A DNA stretch of 64,000 nucleotides from contig NC_083569.1 of the NCBI RefSeq assembly GCF_027579695.1, positions 76,681,149 to 76,745,148 of the forward strand, in the 5' to 3' direction. The notes below the pieces were generated by a model that saw only the letters and a list, made by a program, of their open reading frames with translations, was not told where the DNA came from and made no database searches. The translations under genes were made by a program, and so were the position numbers. Below, piece after piece: positions 43,055 through 53,315 of the stretch (position 1 is its first letter; every line of letters starts with the position of its first letter). The DNA is from Neoarius graeffei (taxonomy: Eukaryota > Chordata > Actinopteri > Siluriformes > Ariidae).

Positions 43055-43873
43055 TACCCTTTATGTACTGCTTGGGAGCATACTATATGTACCCTTTTGG
43101 CCCTCAAAAGGTACATGTTGTTCCCTTGAGGTCCAATCATGAGCCCGAGGGGTACATTAGTGTAGGTTGTACCTTGGGGGACAGAAATGCACTCCTACTG
43201 TACCCTTGTTTCTGACAGTGTGTCTTGTTGATCTTACACACATATCTCTCTGCACATTTTAGTTAATCAATTCCCAGCTCTCCCTCGTCCAGAGGAAGGA
43301 GTTCAAAGTGTTCTTGAAATGTTTTCCATGCAGTCTTTTTTTTTTTTTGAATGATCACACAAGTAGGAGGTGTACACAAGCATCACTTCCAGTGACTGCA
43401 TGGAATTGCAACAAATCATGTTCTGAATGTGGAGGAAGATTGATAAACACCTCTTCTAAGGTGTACTTCGGTTTCTTGGGGGCTCCAGCTCAATGCCATA
43501 TGTTTGAGGTAATGTGTTATTTGTGAGCCAAAAGAAGGAGTAGAACATTTGTATCTCATGCCGATATAAGAACATTATCAACCTTCCCATTTAGATGTAT
43601 GGCACATAAAACAAATAGTGTCTGCTTCTTTGTGAGTAGATCGCAGTGCCTCTACATCTATTGTGCTATGAGAACACTGTACTTCATCATCAAACCCACC
43701 AGAAGCAATAGCAGTTTTCTGTGGAAGTGCTTGTGCAATCATTTCCAGAGCAAGAAATCAAGCTAAGTCAACTTTATCGCTGAGTGCAAGGAAGTTTAAC
43801 TAGTTAGCAGACAATGGGATGTCTCTTCCTTCAATCGCTCTTCAAATAGAACGTGTGTGCTTTGATTGTCATG
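43055..43873 (+). other. intergenic, nothing recognised
   Basis: GGTACA/TGTACC-like strings near 43070-43200 recur loosely but no element could be assigned. Confidence 0.45.
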
Positions 43874-44317
43874 CTCTTGTACAAGCTTTGATGGACATCA
43901 TCTTATACCTATCAAATAAAAACAGTGACTCTTTCAAAGACAGACCCTGCCTTGGTGTCAACGGCACTAAAACAAAACTGTCAGAAAAATCACCGAATGT
44001 TTTTTAACTTGAAAACGACTGCCGCTACCTGTTTCTCTTGCCAAGATGAACCATACGTTGAGAACTGGAAATAAGCTAACGTTAGCCAAGGTTGTCACAG
44101 TAAAAGTGGACAGTCCAAGCTCTCTGACTCTCAAAGGATGGTCAGCATTGGTTATAGAGGGTTTTGCATTAGGCAAGCCACAAAAAATAAAAACATTTGG
44201 TGATTTATCTGACAGTTTTGTTAGTGCCGTTGTTTCCAAGGCAAGGTCTGTCTTTTGAAAGAGTCGATGTTTTATTTCATCAGTATGGGAAGATGTCCAT
44301 CAAAGCTTGTACAAGAG
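43874..44317. repeat. Long inverted repeat, arms ~130 bp, spacer ~180 bp
   Basis: Left arm 43874-44005 (starts CTCTTGTACAAGCTTTGATG) and right arm 44188-44317 (ends CATCAAAGCTTGTACAAGAG) are complementary with several mismatches. Both include AGACAGACCCTGCCTTGG or its complement. No target duplication or known termini were identified. Confidence 0.85.
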
Positions 44318-44353
44318 TACGACGTTCAAAGAATCCCCATTATGACTCTAATT

Positions 44354-44655
44354 CAGCGTTTCTCAACCTTTTTTCAGTCACAGCACCCTTCAGAAGTATG
44401 CAAATTCTCAAGGCACCCCCATATAAAATATATGCAGTCACGCTGACCATACGCTGACCCCGGCAGTGACGTTGTGACATGGGAAAGGGGGCCGTGAGAC
44501 AAATTTTGATGATGCATGAGACGGCGATGATCTGCATTAGTGCAACTATCGTTTTTTGGAATTTTAATTCATTTTATTTATTTCAATGTTAGAAGATATA
44601 ATTTTTTAACGGCACCCCTAACGAAGCCAGACGGCACCCCGGTTGAGAAAGGCTG
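44354..44655. mobile_element. 302-bp hAT-type MITE
   Basis: Ends CAGCGTTTCTCAACCTTT and CGGTTGAGAAAGGCTG are inverted repeats. The flanking 8 bp are CTCTAATT and CTCAAATT (one mismatch). The CTCAACC end motif is common among hAT elements of vertebrates. Confidence 0.82.
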
Positions 44656-44663
44656 CTCAAATT

Positions 44664-45384
44664 GACGATTGCTGCTATTATCATCTCTATTCCTGTATAA
44701 TTGCCAACACAACTTGACACTTTTGACTTGGTTATTGTTTGTCTGGTTTTGTCACTGTTTTTTTGTAGCTGTTTAAATAAGAAGGATATAAAATTTCTAC
44801 TTTTCAACATCTGCAGTGCTAACCTGGTTGACTGGGGTCTTGCAAAGCCATAAAGGAACAGATGTGAATGCTAATGATGAGGAACAGTGCACAAGCCCTC
44901 TCTTTGGCCACTCAGAATGGCGATGAGACTCTGGCACACCTACCTTGGGAGCGACGAACATCAGCCAGCAAGGCAGACACACGGGTGTACAGCGACCCAT
45001 GTGGCATGTTAGCATAGGAGTGAGGGGCATCCTGCATGTGCTTCTGATTCGGGGCATTGCATCAAGCAGCCTGGTGCGGCCATTCCGCTATCCCTGAGCC
45101 ACTGACTAAGCAGGCAGATGACTGGTGCTGAAGCATGCTGTTGATATCCATGGATGCACAGCTCAAGGTGACATTACCTTTCACCTATCAGCTTGGGGGG
45201 GTTCATACTGGCAAGTGTGTGTTATATTAATAATGTTGTCTATTCCCTTATCTTTGTTTTGTTTTTTTTAATGTTTGATGTCTATAAGCATAATGAGCAC
45301 TTAACAACCAAGTCAAAGGCCTTGTATACACTAGAACACAGTTTCCCAGCCCGAGTCCTGCCCACTTCAGTAGTTTCTCTGTTT
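44664..45384 (+). other. intergenic, nothing recognised
   Basis: No coding, RNA or transposon signature that I can support. Confidence 0.45.
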
Positions 45385-45516
45385 CCATTCCATCCATCCA
45401 TCAACCATAACTGCTTCTCCTGTGCAGGATCGTGGGCAAGCTGGAGCCTATCCTGGCTGACTATGGGCGAGAGGCAAGGTACACCCTGGACAAGTCACCA
45501 GATCATCACAGGGTTG
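45385..45516 (-). mobile_element. SINE/LINE tail fragment
   Basis: CATCCATCCATCAACCATAA followed by GGAGCCTATCCTGGCTGACT and GGTACACCCTGGACAAGTC, the type 1 tail in minus orientation, without the tRNA-like head. It abuts a degenerate Tc1 fragment. Confidence 0.75.
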
Positions 45517-46520
45517 ACACATAGAGAATGTGCCTGAAAAAGATTTTGTCTGGATGGCAGCATATTGTTCTGAAACGTGGATATATCATTGAGCATTAAT
45601 GATGCCTTCCCAGATGTCCAAGCTACCCATATCATGTGCACTAATGCACCCTCATACCATAACAGATGCTGGTTTTTGAACTGTGCACTGATAACAAGCC
45701 ACATGGTCCCTCTCCTCTTTAGCCTGGAGGACGTGGTGTCCATGATTTCTAAAAATAATTTCTACTTTTGATTTGTCAGACTTCGGGACAATTTTCCACT
45801 TTGCCTCAGTCCATTGTAAAAGAGCTCGGGCCCAGAGAAGGTGGTGGTGTTTCTGGATATTGTTTATATCTGGTTTTAACTTGCATTTGTGGACGCAGTA
45901 ATGAACTGTTTTCACAGACGATGGTTTTCTGAAGTGTTCCTGAACCCATACAGTGATTTCCACTACAGACACGTGTCTGCTTTTAATGCAGTGCCTCCTG
46001 AGGGCCTGAAGATCACAGGCATCTAATGTCAGTTTTCAGCCTTGTCTCTTGCATACAGAGATTTCCCCAGATTCTCTGAATCTTTTAATGATATTATGTA
46101 CCATAGATGATGTGATCCTCAAATTCTTTGCAGTTTTACATTGAGGAACGTTATTCTTATATTGTTGCACTGTTTGCCCACACAGTCTTTCACAGAGCAG
46201 TGAACCCCTCCCCATCTTTACTTATGAGAGACTCTGCCTCTCTGGGATGCTCTTTTTTTTTTCCCCAATCATGTTACTGACCTGTTGACAATTAACCAAA
46301 TAAGGTTTTTTTTTGCATGACAACTTTCTCAGTCTTTTGTTGCCTCTGTCCCAACTTTTTCTGAAACATGTTGCTGACATCAAATTCAAAATGAGCATAT
46401 ATTTTGAAAAAAAAAACCAATAAAATTTATCAGTTTCAACATTTGATATGGTGTCTTTGGACTATGATTTGCAAATTATCGCATTGTTTGTTTTTATTTG
46501 CATTTTGCACAGCATCCCAA
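45517..46520 (-). mobile_element. Degenerate Tc1 family D fragment
   Basis: Minus-strand pieces such as LLWARALLQWTEAKWKIVPK and CYQCTVQKPASVMV are colinear with the transposase at 48591-49664 but are damaged: the first catalytic motif WSDESKFE reads KSDKSKVE, losing key residues. The right end has the CTGTCCCAACTTTTTCTGAA terminus. The C-terminal part is missing on the left, where the SINE tail joins. Confidence 0.82.
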
Positions 46521-46523
<3 letters not shown>

Positions 46524-46600
<77 letters not shown>

Positions 46601-46622
46601 GCAGGCAGGCAGGCAGGCAGGC

Positions 46623-46687
<65 letters not shown>
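46524..46687 (+). repeat. Compound microsatellite (GT)n-(AGAC)n-(AGGC)n-(AGAT)n
   Basis: About 48 bp of GT, then AGAC, GGCA and GATA tetranucleotides, each changing by one base from the previous motif. It runs directly into the SINE at 46688. Probably highly polymorphic. Confidence 0.96.
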
Positions 46688-46689
<2 letters not shown>

Positions 46690-47375
46690 GGGTGGCACAG
46701 TGGTGTAGTGGTTAGCACTGTTGCCTCACAGCAAGAAGGTCCTGGGTTCGAGCCCCGTGGCCGGCGAGGGCCTTTCTGTGTGGAGTTTGCATGTTCTCCC
46801 TGTGTCTGCATGGGTTTCCTCCGGGTGCTCTGGTTTCCCCCACAGTCCAAAGACATGCAGGTTAGGCTAAATGATGGCTCTAAATTGACCGTAGGTGAGT
46901 GTGGATGGTTGTTTGTCTCTCTGTGGCAGCTCTGTAATGATCTGGCGACTTGTCCAGGGTGTACCCCGCCTTTTGCCCGTAGTCAGCTAGGATAGGCTCC
47001 AGCTTGCCTGCAACCCTGTAGTCACATGCACACTTCAAGCACAGTGAAATTCATCCTCTGCATTTAACCCATCTGAAGCAGTAAACACACGCACACCCAG
47101 AGCAGTGGGCAGCCACACCAGAGCGCCCAGGTACCTTGCTCAAGGCCACCCCACATCATGTGGGGGAAACCGGAGCACCTGAAGGACACCCACAGGGAAA
47201 ATATGCAAACTCCACACAGAAAGGGCCTCGCCGGCCGCTGGACTTGAACCCGGAACCTTCTTGCTGTGAGGCAACCGTGCTAACCACTACACCACTGTGC
47301 TGCCTGGAAAATAAAGAAAGATAAAGAGAAAAATAAAGCGGCTAGAGATAATGAGATGAGATGAGAATATATTTT
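46688..47375 (+). mobile_element. SINE (tail type 1) interrupted by a SINE with tail type 2
   Basis: The plus SINE runs from GGGTGGCACAGTGGTGTAGT to CCTGCAACCCTGTA (about 47023) and resumes as AAATAAAGCGGCTAGAGATA (about 47333) with its GAGATGAGATGAG tail. Between them lies a minus-strand type 2 SINE (about 47024-47305) with CATTTAACCCATCTGAAGCA and the head complement at its right. Confidence 0.85.
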
Positions 47376-47396
47376 TTCACTGTGACTATCCAAGAG

Positions 47397-47755
47397 GGCG
47401 GCACGGTGGTGTAGTGGTTAGCGCTGTCGCCTCACAGCAAGAAGGTTCGGGTTTGAACCCCGTGGCCGGCGAGGGCCTTTCTGTGTGGAGTTTGCATGTT
47501 CTCCCCGTGTCCGCGTGGGTTTCCTCCGGGTGCTCCGGTTTCCCCCACAGTCCAAAGACATGCAGGTTAGGTTAACTGGTGACTCTAAATTGACCGTGAG
47601 TGTGAATGGTTGTCTGTGTCTATGTGTCAGCCCTGTGATGACCTGGCGACTTGTCCAGGGTGTACCCCGCCTTTCGCCCGTAGTCAGCTGGGATAGGCTC
47701 CAGCTTGCCTGCGACCCTGTAGAACAGGATAAAGTGGCTACAGATAATGAGATGT
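47397..47755 (+). mobile_element. tRNA-headed SINE (tail type 1)
   Basis: Head GGCGGCACGGTGGTGTAGTG, B box GGGTTTGAACC (mutated from GGTTCGAGCC), tail GATAATGAGATG grading into a (TG)n run at 47754-47776. Confidence 0.9.
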
Positions 47756-47776
47756 GTGTGTGTGTGTGTGTGTGTG

Positions 47777-48421
47777 CATAAGTTATTTATTTCTGAGATA
47801 ATGTGCTTACAAGATAAAAAGAAAACATATCCCCATTCGGGGCTCCATAAATCTTAACATAATAGCTTTTTTTGTTGTTGTTTTGTTTTTTTTTCCCCAA
47901 GAGCAGGGTTTAGAGGAGGTTTTGAGAGAGGATAGAAGTGTGAAATCAAAACAGTTCATTGCTGCAGTGCACATGGAGACGTTTTGCATAACAGCAGAGC
48001 GAAATTTTTGGAAGTGACGCATGAAGATCATCACAGGGGAATAAATTCAAACAGCACAGAGAGGCTGAACTGTGAAACACACACACACACACACACTCAC
48101 TCTCTCTCTCTCTCTCTCTCCTGCTCCTGGAGGATCCGGACTGGTAAGAAAACGAAACTTATGCTGTTTCTTTTCTCTGTCACACGTCGCAACTTTTTAC
48201 CTTTGTCATGGCTGAGTGCACGCATCAGTAAAATCCAATAAAACTAGATACAGATGTTAAACATAAACGAAACCCAGCTGTATTTTTTTTCTTCCTGGAA
48301 CGAGAGCCACAGTTATCCACTTTATAGCTGTCTGAAGTAACTCATTTAGCAAAAATCAGCAAGTTTCAAAGAATCGCTTTCACACAGTTTTTTTTAACTT
48401 TTTGTTTGTTTGTTTGTTTTA
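47777..48421 (+). other. intergenic with CA and CT repeats
   Basis: (CA)n at 48078-48096 and (CT)n at 48100-48120 precede CTGCTCCTGGAGGATCCGG and GTAAGA at 48144. This could be the donor of a non-coding exon, but there is no independent support. Confidence 0.35.
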
Positions 48422-49843
48422 CAACCCCGATTCCAAAAAAGTTGGGACAAAGTACAAATTGTAAATAAAAACGGAATGCAATGATGTGGAAGTTTCAAAA
48501 TTCTATATTTTATTCAGAATAGAACATAGATGACATATCAAATGTTTAAACTGAGAAAATGTATCATTTAAAGAGAAAAATTAGGTGATTTTAAGTTTCA
48601 TGACAACAACACATCTCAAAAAAGTTGGGACAAGGCCATGTTTCCCACTGTGAGACATCCCCTTTTCTCTTTACAACAGTCTGCAAACGTCTGGGGACTG
48701 AGGAGACAAGTTGCTCAAGTTTAGGGATAGGAATGTTAACACATTCTTGTCTAATGTAGGATTCTAGTTGCTCAACTGTCTTGGGTCTTTTTTGTCGTAT
48801 CTTCCGTTTGATGATGCGCCAAATGTTTTCTATGGGTGAAAGATCTGGACTGCAGGCTGGCCAGTTCAGTACCCGGACCCTTCTTCTACGCAGCCATGAT
48901 GCTGTAATTGATGCAGTATGTGGTTTGGCATTGTCATGTTGGAAAATGCAAGGTCTTCCCTGAAAGAGACGTCGTCTGGATGGGAGCACATGTTGCTCTA
49001 GAACCTGGATATACCTTTCAGCATTGATGGTGTCTTTCCAGATGTGTAAGCTGCCCATGCCACACGCACTAATGCGACCCCATACCATCAGAGATGCAGG
49101 CTTCTGAACTGAGCGCTGATAACAACTTGGGTCGTCCTTCTCCTCTTTAGTCCGAATGACACGGCGTCCCTGATTTCCATAAAGAACTTCAAATTTTGAT
49201 TCGTCTGACCACAGAACAGTTTTCCACTTTGCCACAGTCCATTTTAAATGAGGCTTGGCCCAGAGAAGACATCTGCGCTTCTGGATCATGTTTAGATACG
49301 GCTTCTTCTTTGAACTATGGAGTTTTAGCTGGCAACGGCGGATGGCACGGTGAATTGTGTTCACAGATAATGTTCTCTGGAAATATTCCTGAGCCCATTT
49401 TGTGATTTCCAATACAGAAGCATGCCTGTATGTGATGCAGTGCCGTCTAAGGGCCCGAAGATCATGGGCACCCAGTATGGTTTTCCGGCCTTGACCCTTA
49501 CGCACAGAGATTCTTCCAGATTCTCTGAATCTTTTGATGATATTAGGCACTGTAGATTATGATATGTTCAACCTCTTTGCAATTTTACACTGTCGAACTC
49601 CTTTCTGATATTGCTCCACTATTTGCCAGCACAGAATTAGGGGGATTGGTGATCCTCTTCCCATCTTTACTTCTGAGAGCCGCTGCCACTCCAAGATGCT
49701 CTTTTTATACCCAGTCATGTTAATGATCTATTGCCAATTGACCTAATGAGTTGCAATTTGGTCCTCCAGCTGTTCCTTTTTTGTACCTTTAACTTTTCCA
49801 GCCTCTTATTGCCCCTGTCCCAACTTTTTTGGAATCAGGGTTG
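48422..49843 (-). mobile_element. Tc1/mariner element, family D, near-complete
   Basis: Flanked by TA (48420-48421, 49844-49845). Inverted ends CAACCCCGATTCCAAAAAAG and CTTTTTTGGAATCAGGGTTG. 1422 bp with a transposase reading frame interrupted by a single stop. No nested insertion. Confidence 0.94.
48591..49664 (-). pseudogene. Tc1-like transposase, one nonsense codon
   Basis: Begins MGRGSPIPLILCWQIVEQYQ at 49664; TAA at 49557-49559 (codon 36) interrupts the first helix-turn-helix; the remaining 319 codons are open. Catalytic motifs are WSDESKFEVLY, FQHDNAKPHTA and SPDLSPIENIWRIIK, a DD34E arrangement. Total 357 codons. The TAA stands where a serine codon TCA is expected. Probably a recent copy. 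Confidence 0.92.
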
Positions 49844-49952
49844 TAGATGTTAGACAAAGTTAAAGCATGGAAATAATTACTTCATTGCAAATTATGAAAG
49901 AACTCCAGTCTTGAATGATGACAACCTCTTTCCAGTTTAATATCTTTAACTC

Positions 49953-49955
<3 letters not shown>

Positions 49956-50011
<56 letters not shown>

Positions 50012-50044
50012 GTTGGTTGGTTGATTGATTGATTGATTGATTGA
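49956..50044 (+). repeat. (GATT)n/(GGTT)n microsatellite
   Basis: Roughly 22 tetranucleotide units, GATT with an internal block of four GGTT. Confidence 0.95.
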
Positions 50045-50607
50045 AAGGTTCCCCAGAGGAAGCTTAAAGGTTCTGTCTGGACTCCTACAACAGTGTGTTT
50101 TCCTGTCAGAGAAAGGTACCCAGGAGAACTCTTTCTGAAGCCCGAAAGAACCTTGTACTTTTCCATGCACCAGGGTCACCAGGGTGCGACCCTCAGGAGT
50201 AAACCTTTGGTACCTTTACTGTGTGTATTCCATGGTCATGTGAATACAGTGTGTATTTAAAAATGATTTCAGGTACATAATTGGACCAAAAGGACTACTC
50301 CTGTACCTTGAATTAGCATTCTGAGTCATACATTAAAGGTACAGGACACAACATTTTCAAGGAAACACACACGGCTAAAGCTACAAAAGATGTACCCTTG
50401 AGGGTCGCACCCCAGCAACAAGGAAAGCTAAGCATCTACTGTATTGTTTTTAAGAGATTATTAACTGGGTAAATGTGTGGTACAGGGTCTAAATTATTGC
50501 TAATTATTTATATTCTTACATAGAACCAGTCAGGTATTTAAACTGTAACTACTCCTGGTATTCTCTTTGAAAAATGAATTTGTTATGAGTGGGTAATTAA
50601 TGGTTCT
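50045..50607 (+). other. intergenic, nothing recognised
   Basis: Short unique-looking segment before Tc1 A4. Confidence 0.5.
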
Positions 50608-50915
50608 TACAGTGGTGCTTGAAAGTTTGTGAACCCTTTAGAATTTTCTATATTTCTGCATAAATATGACCTGAAACATCATCAGAGTTTCACACAAGTC
50701 CTAAAAGTAGATAAAGAGAACCCAGTTAAACAAATGAGACAAAAATATTATACTTGGTCATTTATTTATTGAGGAAAATGATCCAATATTACATATCTGT
50801 GAGTGTCAAAAGTATGTGAACCTCTAGGATTAGCAGTTAATTTAAAGGTGAAATTAGAGTCAGGTGTTTTCAATCAATGGGATGACAATCAGGTGTGAGT
50901 GGGCACCCTGTTTTA

Positions 50916-51994
50916 CTGTGGGTGGTAAAAGAGAGCAACTGGACTTGCTTGAAGATTCTTGAAGACGTTTCACCTCTCATCCGAAAGGCTTCTTCAGTTC
51001 TGTCTGACTGGTAGGGAGCATCAGGTATTTATCCTCTCATGGATGAAAAGCTCATCTAAGGTGTCATTGAGGTGGCGTTTACATTAGACCATATCCGTCT
51101 CGTTTTCGTCGCGGATGCACTGTCCGTGCACATTAAAACGCCGGGAAACGACTTCACACGCGGAACAACTTGAATCCGCCAGGGCCCACGTATTCAACCC
51201 AGTTCGTATCTGATCCGATGCTGTGTAAACATTGAGGAACAAGGAAACGCTGTGCTGAGCTCTAGCTGACGTCGTCATTGGACAACGTCACTGTGACATC
51301 CACCTTCCTGATTCGCTGGCGTTGGGATCACACACACAGCGGCTCAGTCCCGAATCACTGCTCGTGTGCTTCACTCGCGCGCTCTGTGAGCTGCGCAGGG
51401 CCGGAGTGCGCACCCTCCAGAGGGCACTCGCTGTTCAGGGTGGAGTGATTTGTAGCGCAGGAGGAAGCGCTGAGCCGCACTGAGGTTTATTTACACATTT
51501 CAACTTATTTACCTCCTTCAGGCGCTTAAACTCAGTGAGAACATGAACATCACAGCCAGGTGTGTTTATCTGCTGGAGAAGGTGTTCGCTTGCCATCCTT
51601 CCACTTGCAAGTGGTGAGTGACTTGCGCATGCCCGATATGCACTGGGATCATGTGACGTGCCGTCTAATTAGTCATGTGATTAGCGTATCCATGTATTGG
51701 CATTGCTGTGTGCATGCGAATCGTGTATTGGCGTTGCTGTGTGCACGCGAATCGTTTTAAAAACGTTAATCTGATGATCCGCTGATACGGTCTAATCCAC
51801 CTCAGTCATCCTGTTGGTGTGGGTCACTGGGGGCTGGTTGTGAACGGCCTCGAGAGTCGTTAGGATGATCAATGGATTGCCCGTTAGGGTGATCAATGGA
51901 ATGCTGATTCTCTTCAAGAATCTTCAAGCAAGTCCAGTTGCTCTCTTTTACCACCCACAGTTTATCATGACCTGGATGACTGAGAATCTTCACA
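50916..51994. mobile_element. Composite insertion in Tc1 A4 with 14-bp target duplication
   Basis: Perfect 14-bp duplication GGCACCCTGTTTTA (50902-50915, 51995-52008). The first 49 bp (CTGTGGGTGGTAAAAGAGAG...) recur perfectly inverted at 51911-51959. The 14-bp duplication points to target-primed insertion rather than a cut-and-paste transposon. No RT or endonuclease coding was recognised. It contains its own insertion at about 51070-51806. Confidence 0.85.
51070..51806. mobile_element. Element nested in the composite insertion, short inverted ends
   Basis: Left GAGGTGGCGTTTACATTAGACC and right GGTCTAATCCACCTC share inverted TTAGACC(A/G)TAT and GAGGTGG. Interior is GC-rich with a partly duplicated GCGTTGCTGTGTGCACGCG block near 51700-51750. 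Superfamily unassigned. Confidence 0.6.
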
Positions 51995-52069
51995 GGCACC
52001 CTGTTTTATTTAAAGAACAGGGATCTATCAAAGTCTGATCTTCACAACATATGTTTGTGGAAGTGTATC

Positions 52070-53093
52070 ATGGCACAAACAAAGGAGATTTCTGAGGACC
52101 TCAGAAAAAGCGTTGTTGATGCTCATCAGGCTGGAAAAGGTTACAAAACCATCTCGAAAGAGTTTGGACTCCACCAATCCACAGTCAGACAGATTGTGTA
52201 CAAATGGAGGAAATTCAAGACCATTGTTACCCTCCCTAGGAGTGGTCGACCAACAAAGATCACTCCAAGAGCAAGGCGTGTAATAGCCGGCGAGGTCACA
52301 AAGGACCTCAGGATAACTTCTAAGCAACTGAAGGCCTCTCTCACATTGGCTAATGTTAATGTTCATGAGTCCACCATCAGGAGAACACTGAACAACAATG
52401 GTGTGCATGGCAGGGTTGCAAGGAGAAAGCCAATGCTCTCCAAAAAGAATATTGCTGCTCGTCCGCAGTTTGCTAAAGATCACGTGAACAATTCAGAAGG
52501 CTATTGGAAAAATGTTTTTTGGACAGATGAGACCAAAATAGAACTTTTTTGGTTTAAATGAGAAGCGTTATGTTTGGAGAAAGGAAAACACTACATTCCA
52601 GCATAAGAACCTTATCCCATCTGTGAAACATGGTGGTGGTAGTATCATGGTTTGGGCCTGTTTTGCTGCATCTGGGCCAGGACGGCTTGCCATCATTGAT
52701 GGATCAATGAATTCTGAATTATACCAGCAAATTCTAAAGGAAAATGTCAGGACATCTGTCCATGAACTGAATCTCAAGAGAAGGTGGGTCAGGCAGCAAG
52801 ACAACGACCCGAAGCACACAAGTCGTTCTACCAAAGAATGCTTAAAGAAGAATAAAGTGAATGTTTTGGAATGGCCAAGTCAAAGTCCTGACCTTAATCC
52901 AATCGAAATGTTGTGGAAGGACCTGAAGCGAGCAGTTCATGTGAGGAAACCCACCAACATCCCGGAGTTGAAGCTGTTCTGTACGGAGGAATGGGCTAAA
53001 ATTCCTCCAAGCCGGTGTGCAGGACTGATCAACAGTTACCGCAAATGTTTAGTTGCAGTTATTGCTGTACAAGGGAGTCACACCAGATATTGA
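52070..53093 (+). pseudogene. Tc1 family A transposase, single frameshift
   Basis: From [20 protein letters not shown] (ATG near 52070) through the paired helix-turn-helix, [13 protein letters not shown] linker and [10 protein letters not shown], where an extra T in a run at 52545-52550 shifts frame. It continues in the next frame with [59 protein letters not shown] and ends GSHTRY-TGA. About 340 codons. All three DD34E residues are present. One base separates it from a full frame. Confidence 0.93.
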
Positions 53094-53315
53094 AAGCAAA
53101 GGTTCACATACTTTTGCCACTCACAGATATGTAATATTGGATCATTTTCCTCAATAAATAAATGACCAAGTATAATATTTTTGCCTCATTTGTTTAACTG
53201 GGTTCTCTTTATCTACTTTTAGGACTTGTGTGAAAATCTGATGATGTTTTAGGTCATATTTATGCAGAAATATTGAAAATTCTAAAGGGTTCACAAACTT
53301 TCAAGCACCACTGTA

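Larger units (their letters stand above)
50610..53313 (+). mobile_element. Tc1 family A, copy A4, most complete coding copy, with an insertion
   Basis: TA-flanked (50608-50609, 53314-53315) with intact family A ends. The transposase is on the + strand. A 1079-bp element (50916-51994) interrupts the 5' non-coding region only, so the coding part is contiguous. Confidence 0.95.

Noticed and set aside
46462-46856. Open frames encoding repeated Thr-His, Ile-Tyr-Leu-Ser or Cys-Leu-Pro-Ala
   Set aside because: Translations of microsatellites; no biological coding signal.
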